From contig LPNY01000027.1 of assembly GCA_001655195.1 (NCBI GenBank), forward strand, positions 1-64,000: a stretch of 64,000 bases of DNA, in the 5' to 3' direction. Position numbers and translations under genes: made by a program. Source of the stretch: Arcobacter sp. EP1. Lineage in GTDB: Bacteria; Campylobacterota; Campylobacteria; Campylobacterales; Arcobacteraceae. The notes beneath the pieces are model-generated. The model had not been told where the DNA came from. It saw nothing but the letters and a program-made list of their open reading frames with translations, and searched no databases. Positions 28,617 through 37,417 of the stretch are shown one piece after another. How positions within the stretch are numbered: position 1 is the first letter of the stretch; every line of letters begins with the position of its first letter.

Positions 28617-30367
28617 TAAACTTCACCGCTCGCAGTATTTGCTTTATTAATGGAAGATGTCCACGTTTTTAAATAAAGTTTATTAAAAGGAAGTTTCTTT
28701 TTTTCTAAAAAAGTTAATAATTCATCAAGACCACAAGATAAACACTCATATTGTCCTTTTACCTCTTTATATAAAGAACATCTTCTATCCTCTATTTCCA
28801 CGTCATTATTATTTTCTTTCTCTATATCTTGAACTAATTGGACAAAATACTGAAAGTAAAGTTCTGATAATTCATTTTTTACGTTATCAAGCAGTTCATT
28901 AAAACAGAAAAACTCTTTTTCATAAATATGAAATTCACTATTTAACTTATTTTTATAGCGTGACAATAAATTTAAAGAATCATAAATTAATGTATTCAAA
29001 TCTAAGAAAAGAGATGATTTTATTTTTAATTCTCCAATCAATTCAGAGACTAACTCTACTCGTTGGTCTTCATAAGAATAAGGTATTGTTGCATGAATTG
29101 GACTAATCGGTTTCTCAAGATTTAATGTTCGTATCAAATCATGGAGTTTTGTTCCTCTATACACAATTAAATTATTAGAAATATTCAAGAAATCCCAAGC
29201 TCTATTAATATTATAAAGATAGTCAATTTTAGAATATAAGTCCTCCAATCTTAAAAATGGACTAAACATCATATGCCCTAATAGAACAAAAAAATCACTA
29301 TTTAAATCAATATAATCTACATTTTTACTATTTTTTAATAAAGAAGTTTTTTTAGTATAAAAAAACAACTCTCTTTCAACACCAGACTCTACACCCGTAA
29401 TAATGACATCCACCCCTGCATTCTTTAAAAGAATTAGAAAATCCTTATCGAGCTTTCCAATTGTTGCAATACGTAAATGTATCTTAAACGATGCATTAAT
29501 TTTACGAGATATTATCTCATTACAAAAATAGCGCATTCGTTCTATTCCTTGATTTCCATATGACTCAAAAGAACTATCAATTATATTAAAGAAAATGACT
29601 TTATATTCAGTTTGTAGATATACAATTTCATCAATAAAACGATCAATTTGATCTTCAATTACAGGTTTTTTTCTACCTCCATCTATAATATTAACACTTG
29701 CTTCACTACAGTATAAACACCCAGATGGACATCCACGAGAAGATGTTATTTTTGTTGAAAAACTATTTAAATTTCCGTTAACTTCATATTCAAGATAATC
29801 CCTTTGAATTCGAGGTAAAATACTGAAATCAATCGAAACCGATTCTTTTTTAGAAAGAACTATATCACTTCTATTTCGATACATTAACATAGGAACTTCT
29901 TTACAAGAACTTCTATTAAAGATTACCTCCATGAGTTTTAAAAATGAGTATTCACACTCACCAAGTAAAATATAATCTAGTTTACTGCAGGAGTTCATTA
30001 ACTCCACTGCATATAAGGATGCTTTTGGGCTACATAAAATCATTTCATGCTGATATTGGTCAGAATTAAATAATACTGTTTTAAAGGAAGGGGAAGAGTA
30101 GCTATTAAGCAAATTTATTATGTCAATAATAGTTGCTGCCATTGGGTATATAGCAACAACATCATATTGCTCAAATTTTGATTGAGCACATGTACTAATC
30201 TCTTCAACACAAATAGTCACATGTATATTGTTATGACGTAATATACCAGCAATAATTGATAAAGCCAAGGGATACTCTGATAAAACAATTGATTTGTTTT
30301 TTACAAAAAATACTAAGGCTACATTTAAAGCTACTTTTGCATTATCTAGCTGATATATTGTTTTCAT
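28616..30367 (-). CDS. B12-binding radical SAM protein
   Basis: Residues about 20-150 look like a cobalamin-binding domain (YPLALSIIAGILRHNNIHV, DVVAIYPMAATIIDII, DYILLGECEYSFLKLME) without the DxHxxG histidine. The radical SAM core begins at SSRGCPSGCLYCSEAS with Cys213, Cys217 and Cys220. A C-terminal helical region of about 130 residues has Cys at SLYKEVKGQYECLSCGLDE-type positions. Such proteins are often methylases or catalyse ring and carbon-skeleton changes. It overlaps the FkbM gene by 4 bases upstream and the reductase gene by 1 base downstream, so the B12 enzyme and the ene-reductase may act in sequence. Confidence 0.83.
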   Translation of the reverse strand: MKTIYQLDNAKVALNVALVFFVKNKSIVLSEYPLALSIIAGILRHNNIHVTICVEEISTCAQSKFEQYDVVAIYPMAATIIDIINLLNSYSSPSFKTVLFNSDQYQHEMILCSPKASLYAVELMNSCSKLDYILLGECEYSFLKLMEVIFNRSSCKEVPMLMYRNRSDIVLSKKESVSIDFSILPRIQRDYLEYEVNGNLNSFSTKITSSRGCPSGCLYCSEASVNIIDGGRKKPVIEDQIDRFIDEIVYLQTEYKVIFFNIIDSSFESYGNQGIERMRYFCNEIISRKINASFKIHLRIATIGKLDKDFLILLKNAGVDVIITGVESGVERELFFYTKKTSLLKNSKNVDYIDLNSDFFVLLGHMMFSPFLRLEDLYSKIDYLYNINRAWDFLNISNNLIVYRGTKLHDLIRTLNLEKPISPIHATIPYSYEDQRVELVSELIGELKIKSSLFLDLNTLIYDSLNLLSRYKNKLNSEFHIYEKEFFCFNELLDNVKNELSELYFQYFVQLVQDIEKENNNDVEIEDRRCSLYKEVKGQYECLSCGLDELLTFLEKKKLPFNKLYLKTWTSSINKANTASGEV

Positions 30368-31587
30368 TTCACTGGTTTACAATAAAGATTAATACTATAT
30401 GGTCCTTCCATCTTACATCTTAAGTAAAACTTATAACTACCCAATGATTGAACCAACTTAGGTAAAGTGATTAAATCATCTGTATTATGATATAAAGGGA
30501 CAACCATTTTAGGTTTGAACTTCTGAATACTCTCTTTTGCACCCAAAAGTACATTTTCTTCAAAGCCTTCAACGTCCATTTTAATAAAATCTAATTTATT
30601 CATATTATTATCTTTAATAAAATCATCAATTTTTGTTAATTTTATATCAATATTACCTATATCCTCAGATACAAAGGACCAAGGCGCTCCACAATCAATA
30701 GAGACTGCTTTTGCTATTGTTGTGGTATCCGAACAGCCCATATTAATGCAGGTAACAACATTCTGTAAATTATTATTTGCAATATTTTCATTAAAATGAT
30801 TAAAGTTTGCAGTTATAGGTTCAAAAGAGAATACACGTCCCTCTTCTCCTACACGAGAGGCAAAAAATATTGCAGTATCACCTTTATACCCTCCCACATC
30901 AAAAATAACATCTCCTCTTTCTGGTTTTAAATATTTCATTTCATATAGCTCTGCTAGTAATTCATGTTTACAAACATTATCCATATAGTCAATTGTATGC
31001 CCTTTATATTCTAAGGGTCCATCATTAAAAGTAAACTCTTCTTCTGGTTCGAATAAATATGTTAAGCTTTCATCATTTAATACTTTTGATAACCAAACCA
31101 TTAAGTAAGTAGCTTTTGATTTTTCATCTTGAAAAAGATTATATACATCTCGAATTTGAGATAATATATCTTGAGTATTTTGCTCGGTCAAGGAATAATC
31201 AAAATAAGATAGTTTTAAAATATTTTTAGGAACTTTTCCTGTATTACTAACAAGTTTTTCTTCACGTTCATAATATGTATTTGATGCAATAATTAGCAAT
31301 GAAATATCTTCTGCATAATTAGGAATATCATTAATAGTCTTTGTTTCAACATCTTCATCAAAATTAACATTATCACTTCTATCAAAACATGCAATAATTG
31401 AATCCATTAGAAATGGCTTTTCCCTTTTAATATACATAATAATATTTCTTGCATATCTACTACAAGGGCAAAATGCTATTTTCCCATTTTTTGATTCCTC
31501 TTCAATTAAAGAAACAATTTCATCTAAACTTTTTCTCTCATTTATCTTATCTTCTAAAATTTTAAATGCTAACTGCGCGAACTTCAT
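30364..31587 (-). CDS. FkbM-family SAM methyltransferase with N-terminal Rossmann-like domain
   Basis: The C-terminal half is an FkbM methyltransferase: GDVIFDVGGYKGDTAIFFA is the SAM-binding motif, GRVFSFEPITANF the acidic loop, and LDFIKMDVEGFEENVLLGA the family signature. FkbM proteins methylate hydroxyl groups of sugars and polyketides. The N-terminal half (GKIAFCPCSRYARNIIMYI, ACFDRSDN, LLIIASNTYYEREE) looks like the extra Rossmann domain seen in several other proteins of the cluster. A frame 45 bases longer exists, but I prefer the ATG at 31587, behind AAAAGGGAAG and just after the stop of the RmlD-like gene. Confidence 0.82.
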   Translation of the reverse strand: MKFAQLAFKILEDKINERKSLDEIVSLIEEESKNGKIAFCPCSRYARNIIMYIKREKPFLMDSIIACFDRSDNVNFDEDVETKTINDIPNYAEDISLLIIASNTYYEREEKLVSNTGKVPKNILKLSYFDYSLTEQNTQDILSQIRDVYNLFQDEKSKATYLMVWLSKVLNDESLTYLFEPEEEFTFNDGPLEYKGHTIDYMDNVCKHELLAELYEMKYLKPERGDVIFDVGGYKGDTAIFFASRVGEEGRVFSFEPITANFNHFNENIANNNLQNVVTCINMGCSDTTTIAKAVSIDCGAPWSFVSEDIGNIDIKLTKIDDFIKDNNMNKLDFIKMDVEGFEENVLLGAKESIQKFKPKMVVPLYHNTDDLITLPKLVQSLGSYKFYLRCKMEGPYSINLYCKPVK

Positions 31588-31589
31588 AA

Positions 31590-32429
31590 CTATTTCTTCC
31601 CTTTTAAATAATCTTCCAATGCTTCTTCCCAACTTCTTAAAGCGTTAAGTTTTATCGATAACATTGATGTCTTCAATGGCTTATGTGCCAATGCCTCAAA
31701 GTCATTATCTTTTGCTCTTTTGATATCACATTGTAATCCCAATATATCTTTTACTTTACAAATAAATTCATAATAACTCACTCTTCCCCTGTTTGCAATA
31801 TGATAAAGTCCAAATGATTTCCCTTGCATTAAAACATTTATCATTTCCGTTGCAACATCCAAAGAGTAGGTAGGAGTGTCTATCTTATCATCAGCAACAC
31901 TTATGGACTCTTTCTTTTCCATAAACTCAATCATTTTATCCACAAATCCCATGGCGTCGTTTCTTCTTTCTCCAAACATTGTAGGTACTCTAAAAATATA
32001 ATATTTAGCGCATACATTGGAGACTAAAGTATCGGCTGAAGCTTTTGCCATGCCGTAAATATTTGTTGGATTATACATATCATGTTCAGTATAAAAATTA
32101 TTAGATTCACCATCAAAAACAGCGTGAGAACTAACATGAATAAAAGTAATATTCTTTTCATGACATAACTGTGCTAAGGTATATGGTATTATTGTATTAA
32201 CTTCAAAAGCTTTTAACATCTCCTCTTCACAAGGGTTAATACCTACCATTGCAATACAATTAATAATAACTGTGGGAGCATGATTTATAATTACAGCTTC
32301 TAGTTCTTCTTTTTTTGTTGCTTCAATATCATTATGATTGAGTGCAATAAAATCCAAACTATTTATTTTACAAACCCTAATCAATGCCGTGCCTAAAACC
32401 CCAGACGAACCTAAAATCAATATTTTCAT
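31590..32429 (-). CDS. RmlD-like NAD(P)-dependent sugar-nucleotide reductase
   Basis: A 279-residue protein of the dTDP-4-dehydrorhamnose reductase (RmlD) superfamily: GSSGVLG at 7-13 binds the cofactor, VINCIAMVGINPCEEE corresponds to the family NAAAYTxVDxAE region, HVSSHAVFDG near 98-107 contains the catalytic Ser/Thr strand, and Tyr125-Gly-Met-Ala-Lys129 is the catalytic pair. Length agrees with RmlD. Genes rmlA, rmlB and rmlC are not in the window, so rhamnose is not implied; reduction of some other 4-keto sugar is likely. It lies 8 bases behind a radical SAM gene. Confidence 0.8.
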   Translation of the reverse strand: MKILILGSSGVLGTALIRVCKINSLDFIALNHNDIEATKKEELEAVIINHAPTVIINCIAMVGINPCEEEMLKAFEVNTIIPYTLAQLCHEKNITFIHVSSHAVFDGESNNFYTEHDMYNPTNIYGMAKASADTLVSNVCAKYYIFRVPTMFGERRNDAMGFVDKMIEFMEKKESISVADDKIDTPTYSLDVATEMINVLMQGKSFGLYHIANRGRVSYYEFICKVKDILGLQCDIKRAKDNDFEALAHKPLKTSMLSIKLNALRSWEEALEDYLKGKK

Positions 32430-32437
32430 ACGTTATC

Positions 32438-33517
32438 CTATATAAAATTTACATGTGGTGGGGCAGTTTTAATCTTACTTAAAAACTGATTGACATAATG
32501 TTGTCGACAATTGGTTTCACAGTCTTTGATAACATCCACACTTTCGATACGTTTTTGAACGTTCCAATATTGTTCACTATTAACAATGTCTTTAAACGAT
32601 GTTTCAACAATATTACCCATTAAAAACTCTTCTGGACGAATATTAAACCAGTGACCACATGGAAATACATTACCATTACCACTAACTGCTAAAATAAATT
32701 TTGTTCCGTAACAGACTTGATAATCTTTTTTACCCTCATTCATCATTTTAGCCCATTTTACGGACACAATATATTCATCATCACTATACGATTCTGCTTC
32801 TTTAAAGATATCTTCCATATCTTTATACTCTTTATCTGGAGAATTTAAACGTTTATCAAATGTATCAGAGGTTGGTTTTACAACAAGGTAATCTACTCCA
32901 AGTTCTTTTCCTAGTTTTGCTAAAGGGACAACATCATCTACATTATCATGCATTAAAACCATTTGTAAACCAATAGTAGCTTTTAAATTATACTTCTTTT
33001 TAATTTCAACACATTTTTTAATATTATCTAAGATTTTTAAATACTCATCTTCTCTAACTTTATGCATATTATAAAAAGACTCTGCCCCCACTGCTGAAAA
33101 ATTAAACCTTATCCAAGTTAAAGACTCAAGCATATCTTTTATACGATCATGTTCTATTTCTATTCCATTAGTAGCCAAGCTAACATCAAGTCCAATCTCT
33201 TTTGCATAATTTAAAGAATCATATAAAGCAGGATTCAATGTGTTTTCACCTTCACCAATAAAGGCTATTGAACGAACACCTACATCTTTTGAATCTTTTA
33301 GAAACCTTAGAATTGCTTCTTTAGGCATCAAGTATCCACCATATTCACCTTTTCGACCTTGAATAACACCATAACAATATTTACACCCCATATTACATCC
33401 TGTAACAATTCCAAAATCAATATGTAAAGGGGCATTTCTTTTTCCCGATTGCCACTCATGTACTCGGTCTAAATGCCATAATAATTTATGGCTATCCATC
33501 ATAAATTTATCTGCCAA
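32438..33517 (-). CDS. Radical SAM/SPASM enzyme
   Basis: Cys41, Cys45 and Cys48 (CNMGCKYC) are the cluster ligands; the SAM-contact motif is GEGEN instead of GGEP. Cysteines in CYGTKFILAVSGNGNVFPC and in DCETNCRQHYVNQF at the C-terminus fit a SPASM domain. The 359-residue protein is a paralog of those at 34769-35839 and 38202-39260: all three share a T(W)(I/L)R(F/I) strand after the first half-barrel and a conserved start around DSHK or its equivalent. Its substrate is unknown, but its place in a run with two other paralogs and a split transketolase hints at a dedicated sugar pathway. Confidence 0.84.
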   Translation of the reverse strand: MADKFMMDSHKLLWHLDRVHEWQSGKRNAPLHIDFGIVTGCNMGCKYCYGVIQGRKGEYGGYLMPKEAILRFLKDSKDVGVRSIAFIGEGENTLNPALYDSLNYAKEIGLDVSLATNGIEIEHDRIKDMLESLTWIRFNFSAVGAESFYNMHKVREDEYLKILDNIKKCVEIKKKYNLKATIGLQMVLMHDNVDDVVPLAKLGKELGVDYLVVKPTSDTFDKRLNSPDKEYKDMEDIFKEAESYSDDEYIVSVKWAKMMNEGKKDYQVCYGTKFILAVSGNGNVFPCGHWFNIRPEEFLMGNIVETSFKDIVNSEQYWNVQKRIESVDVIKDCETNCRQHYVNQFLSKIKTAPPHVNFI

Positions 33518-33528
33518 GATATACCCCT

Positions 33529-34254
33529 TTATTTTTCTAGTATATTTAAAAATGTATGTTGATAAGATATTCCCATAAATTGAAAATATTCACTAATCAA
33601 ACTATGTAATTGTTTTTGTCGCTTTCTAAAAAGTTCATTAGTAATGCATTGATTCATTACCCACTCAAATCTTTTTTCTGATTCAAGTTCACTTGTATAT
33701 AATTCTAAAATTTCTTCTTCATTTAACGTACCAAAATACAAATTTCTTAAAATATCAATTGGTGCTTTAATCTCATATTGATAGTCTATAAACTGTGGCA
33801 AATATTCAAAATAAATTTTCTCTTTATTTAAAAATGCCCCTTCCATTGAGCTCTTTACCGATTCTAATATATCAAAAGGTGTTGAATTAAAACAGTCTTG
33901 TTCTAGTCTATTATATAAGTTATACAAAATATTTGCAGAAAATCTCAAACAAATATCACTTTTAAGAATTAAACTTTTACTATTCTCCTGAGAGATATCA
34001 ATTCTGTTAAGAAAAGAATGAAAATAGGATTTAAGACCATCTTCATACTTACTATCATTACAGTGAATAATAAATCTAATCTCAGAATACTGAATTAGTA
34101 AATTTTTAATATAAGAAAACTCTTTTTTCTCACTAGGACATATTGAGAAAAGAGTAATTACACTCTCCTCTTTCTTTACCTTTTCTTCTGAGAGATTACA
34201 TACACATTCAATAGCTAAAGATGCTTCATATTCATATTTCTCTAAACTCGTCAT
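33529..34254 (-). CDS. Protein of unknown function
   Basis: I do not recognise this 241-residue protein. It is rich in Glu, Lys, Leu and Ile, predicted to be soluble and mixed alpha/beta at the start (VITLFSICPSEKKEF, IRFIIHCNDSKYEDGL) and strongly helical in the second half. It has no signal peptide, no membrane segment and no clear nucleotide-binding loop. The strand pattern in the first 80 residues could be half of a Rossmann or GT-B fold. It overlaps the WbuC-like gene by 4 bases and precedes a radical SAM gene by 11 bases, so it is part of the same operon. A partner or chaperone for a radical SAM enzyme is one option. Confidence 0.6.
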   Translation of the reverse strand: MTSLEKYEYEASLAIECVCNLSEEKVKKEESVITLFSICPSEKKEFSYIKNLLIQYSEIRFIIHCNDSKYEDGLKSYFHSFLNRIDISQENSKSLILKSDICLRFSANILYNLYNRLEQDCFNSTPFDILESVKSSMEGAFLNKEKIYFEYLPQFIDYQYEIKAPIDILRNLYFGTLNEEEILELYTSELESEKRFEWVMNQCITNELFRKRQKQLHSLISEYFQFMGISYQHTFLNILEK

Positions 34255-34772
34255 AACGATACACCATAATTATTCAAAAATAAATCTATTTCTTTCGTTC
34301 CAGAAGAGGGAGACCAATCAGCAAAAATTGTATCTTTATCTCTAAGAAATGGGCCAAGTGCTATTTCATGGAAAGTCACAATAGTCGTCAAAGGAATCAA
34401 AAGAATAAATGTACCTTTTTCTACCCGACAAATTTTACTTTCCTTCTCATCTAAAGTTATTCGATTTATTTCATTTGCATTCTCATCTAAAAAAATCATA
34501 AGTACTGAACCATTCAAAATCTGATATGTTTTTGCTTTTTGAAAATTTGCATGGGGTCGAATATAATTACCTTTATAATGAGAAATAATCATATTATGTA
34601 ATTGCTCTTCACTATTAGGATGCATACATATACGCACAGTAGACTTTTCTTTATTTGCAATGTTTTCAAGCCATTGAATCATCTCATCATTAATTATTTG
34701 AAAGGAATCTTTTTTAAAAAAATATGTTTGACTTTTTGCTTCTGAATTTGCAATTAAATTTTCTAAACTCAT
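34251..34772 (-). CDS. WbuC-family cupin protein
   Basis: This 173-residue protein resembles WbuC, a cupin-fold protein of O-antigen clusters. A helical N-terminus is followed by RICMHPNSEEQLHNMII, YIRPHANFQKAKTYQILNG with the first cupin metal ligands, and GPFLRDKDTIFADWSP at the C-terminus, all of which recall WbuC. The exact reaction of WbuC is not known to me; a metal-dependent sugar isomerase or epimerase step is usually suggested. It overlaps neighbours by 4 bases on both sides. Confidence 0.75.
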   Translation of the reverse strand: MSLENLIANSEAKSQTYFFKKDSFQIINDEMIQWLENIANKEKSTVRICMHPNSEEQLHNMIISHYKGNYIRPHANFQKAKTYQILNGSVLMIFLDENANEINRITLDEKESKICRVEKGTFILLIPLTTIVTFHEIALGPFLRDKDTIFADWSPSSGTKEIDLFLNNYGVSL

Positions 34773-35839
34773 ACAAATCCCAAATGGTCACTATCTACAT
34801 TTAAATAGTCAAGAATCATTTTATTTTTTTCATTTGCTACACAGTGGTTATTACAATCACATTTTGGATTAATCTTATAGAATTTATTCTTATCACTAAA
34901 CCAAAACTCTTTAAAACTGCTCTCTTTTATTGTACCAACCAAACCATTATCAAGATTATAAGCCTTGTCTTGACAAGGATAAATATTTAAATCTGCTCCA
35001 ATAACAGGTAAGATCTGCAAATAAGGACACCATTCATAATCTTTTTCAAATTTATCTTCTAATAAATGATATGAATCATAGATTTCAAATGTCTCATCAT
35101 GAAACTCTTTTATTGCCTTTTGTGTTTGCAATTTAACTTCATCATAAATAGGCTTATGGTATTCATTATTAACCTTTCCATCATTATCAACAATACATGG
35201 AGAAATTTTAATGCTATCAGCCCCTGTAGACTTAATTAACTTAATAAAATTATATATATGTTTATAATTTTTGTTATCTATAATAAAACTAACCCCTAAA
35301 GCACATTTACCGCCAAGTGCTTTAAAATTTTTCATATTAGTAATAACTTTTGTAAATTCACCCTCTTTAATACTTCGATACTCGGCATAACTTTTATCAT
35401 CCCAACCGTCAATTGAAATTCGTAGCCAGGTAGCATGATGAGCAAATATCTCAGCAATTTCTCCATCAAGCTTTGCCCCATTTGTTAAAGAGGCAAAAGA
35501 AATAGGCGTGTCTTTTAACTTTTTTACTGCATCTAAAAGGTATTTATAATAAAAAGGATCTCCTCCACCACTAAAAGTAATGGCTTTTACCCCCATATCT
35601 AAACAATCATCTATAATTTCAAAAATTTTTTCTTTTGGGATAGAATCTTTAGTAACCATATCCTGTCCCAATTGTAAATCATCTGATTTATAAGCACAAT
35701 ACCAACAGCTATGAGCACAAACATTTGTTGGTTTTATACGTATATGAATAGGAGGCTTAATCTCTGGATTATTTTTTGGTAAACTGTCAATTTTATCTTT
35801 AAAATGAAAAATTTTTAATTGAGAATACTTAGACATCAT
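34769..35839 (-). CDS. Radical SAM/SPASM enzyme
   Basis: Cys41, Cys45 and Cys48 (CAHSCWYC) bind the SAM cluster and SGGGDP replaces GGEP. The C-terminal part with EWCPYLQILPVIGADLNIYPC and CDCNNHC fits a SPASM-type auxiliary cluster domain. The 356-residue protein is a paralog of 32438-33517 and 38202-39260. Between it and the next paralog lie a methyltransferase and the two transketolase subunits. Paralogs side by side usually act on successive intermediates or different positions of one substrate; here that is an inference. Confidence 0.84.
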   Translation of the reverse strand: MMSKYSQLKIFHFKDKIDSLPKNNPEIKPPIHIRIKPTNVCAHSCWYCAYKSDDLQLGQDMVTKDSIPKEKIFEIIDDCLDMGVKAITFSGGGDPFYYKYLLDAVKKLKDTPISFASLTNGAKLDGEIAEIFAHHATWLRISIDGWDDKSYAEYRSIKEGEFTKVITNMKNFKALGGKCALGVSFIIDNKNYKHIYNFIKLIKSTGADSIKISPCIVDNDGKVNNEYHKPIYDEVKLQTQKAIKEFHDETFEIYDSYHLLEDKFEKDYEWCPYLQILPVIGADLNIYPCQDKAYNLDNGLVGTIKESSFKEFWFSDKNKFYKINPKCDCNNHCVANEKNKMILDYLNVDSDHLGFV

Positions 35840-35846
35840 TTACTCC

Positions 35847-36509
35847 TTATTCAAAATAGATAAATTCATAATCACCTGTATAACCATACTCGTTATACAA
35901 CCAAATCCACTCATCAGGTCTAAAAAAACTTTCACAAGTCAATGCCCAACACTCTAAATTAAAAAGTTCTGTATCATTCCGGTAAGCTTCTACCATTATA
36001 TAAGCATTTTTTGATACTCTTTGAACTTCTTGAAGTGCCGATTTCAATTCATATACTTTTAAATTATGTAATGTAGTTAAAGAGATGACTAAGTCAAACT
36101 CATTATCACCAAAGGGATAAATATCTTGAGCTTTATGGCTAAAAAGATTTGGTTTCATCTCTTCTTTTGCATTTTCTAATCCATACTCCGAACTATCAAA
36201 ACCCACAATTTTAGCATTTGGAAGCAATTGTTGTAACTCATAAATTAAAAATGCCTTACCACAACCAACATCTAAGATTTTACAACCATCTTGTAAATTA
36301 TATTGTGCAATAAGATCTTCTGCTACAACTTTCCATCGTCCATCATACTTGTATCCTCCATAACCAAAACGTCTATCTCCATCCCAATAATCATGTCCAT
36401 ATTCTTTAGATTTTGTCATACAAGTTATTTTTTCATCAACCATTCGAGAAACATAATCTCTCGAAGTTTTTGTATGTAATTTTGTTACAATATTTAAAAG
36501 TTGTCCCAT
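35847..36509 (-). CDS. Class I SAM-dependent methyltransferase
   Basis: The 220-residue protein has KILDVGCGKAF at 77-87 (motif I), IVGFDSSEYGLENAKEE near 100-116 (acidic loop and following helix) and FDLVISLTTLHNL (motif IV), which is the standard small-molecule methyltransferase layout of the Methyltransf_11 type. It overlaps the transketolase C-subunit gene by one base. The likely target is a sugar intermediate, but homologs act on many small molecules, so this is only context. Confidence 0.8.
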   Translation of the reverse strand: MGQLLNIVTKLHTKTSRDYVSRMVDEKITCMTKSKEYGHDYWDGDRRFGYGGYKYDGRWKVVAEDLIAQYNLQDGCKILDVGCGKAFLIYELQQLLPNAKIVGFDSSEYGLENAKEEMKPNLFSHKAQDIYPFGDNEFDLVISLTTLHNLKVYELKSALQEVQRVSKNAYIMVEAYRNDTELFNLECWALTCESFFRPDEWIWLYNEYGYTGDYEFIYFE

Positions 36510-37417
36510 TATTTTATTACCTCAAGAATTTCACTTCCTACACTTTTTGCATCAATTCCATAAAAGGCACGAAGATAATCCCTATTACCTATTTTATGGA
36601 TATACTCATTCTTAATACCAAACTTATTAATTTTCTTGAAAATATTATGTTGGTTACAATATTCATTTAAGATAGAGCCAAAGCCTCCATTAACATAGTG
36701 TTCTTCTAATGTAAAAATATGTTCAAAATCATCTAACAACTCGCTAAAGTCATAATTTGTAGTAAGCATAGGAACAGTCGCAATTGTTATTGACTTATTA
36801 TTCGCTTTTAATAAAGCTTCAATAGCATCAACCTCATCAATAATAGAACTATGTACAAACAAAATTCCATCACTACCCTCTTTGATTATAATAGGTTTCG
36901 AGATATCAATATCTTCATTTGCATGAATCTGTGCCTCTCCTGCTTTTGGTATTCTAATATATGAAGGAAGATTACTATTATATGCATACTCAAAGCATTT
37001 TTTTGCTTCAATAGGGTCTGCGGGTGAAAAAATATCAAGATTAGGCATTGTTTTACCTAATGCAATATCTTCTACGACATAGTGTGTCATACCAGCAGGA
37101 GCATATGTTATACCACTACCTGTACCTATTAAAATTACGGGTAGGTTTTGATAGCAAATATCATTACGAACTTGTTCATATGGTCGCATTATAACAAAAG
37201 GTGCAATATTATAAAATATTGGTTTATGCCCTCTAAGAGCCATTCCCGCAGCTAAACCAATGTCACACTGTTCATTTACCCCTGGGTTAATATATTGTTT
37301 AGGAAAATCCACTTTGTAATCATCCCAAACACCAAGACCTGCATCTCCAGCAATTAAATATAAATTCTTATCTTCTTTTGCCTTTTTAATAATCTCATTT
37401 GCAACTGTATTTCTCAT
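36509..37417 (-). CDS. Transketolase, C-terminal subunit
   Basis: The 302-residue protein covers the pyrimidine-binding and C-terminal domains of transketolase: YLIAGDAGLGVWDDYK near the start, YINPGVNEQCDIGLAAGMALRG with the catalytic-position Glu, and RPYEQVRNDICYQNLPVILIGTG-type strands. The last third, with ILFVHSSIIDEVDAI and HIFTLEEHYVNGGFGSILNE, is the transketolase C domain. The N-terminal subunit is coded directly upstream with a 4-base overlap. Split transketolases of this kind are common in special sugar pathways and rarely serve the pentose phosphate cycle. A ketol transfer to or from a cluster-specific sugar is likely. Confidence 0.85.
   Translation of the reverse strand: MRNTVANEIIKKAKEDKNLYLIAGDAGLGVWDDYKVDFPKQYINPGVNEQCDIGLAAGMALRGHKPIFYNIAPFVIMRPYEQVRNDICYQNLPVILIGTGSGITYAPAGMTHYVVEDIALGKTMPNLDIFSPADPIEAKKCFEYAYNSNLPSYIRIPKAGEAQIHANEDIDISKPIIIKEGSDGILFVHSSIIDEVDAIEALLKANNKSITIATVPMLTTNYDFSELLDDFEHIFTLEEHYVNGGFGSILNEYCNQHNIFKKINKFGIKNEYIHKIGNRDYLRAFYGIDAKSVGSEILEVIK

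Noticed and set aside
31590-32429. Rhamnose pathway suggested by the RmlD-like gene
   Set aside because: No rmlA, rmlB or rmlC-type genes are present, and RmlD-like reductases serve many other 4-keto sugars.
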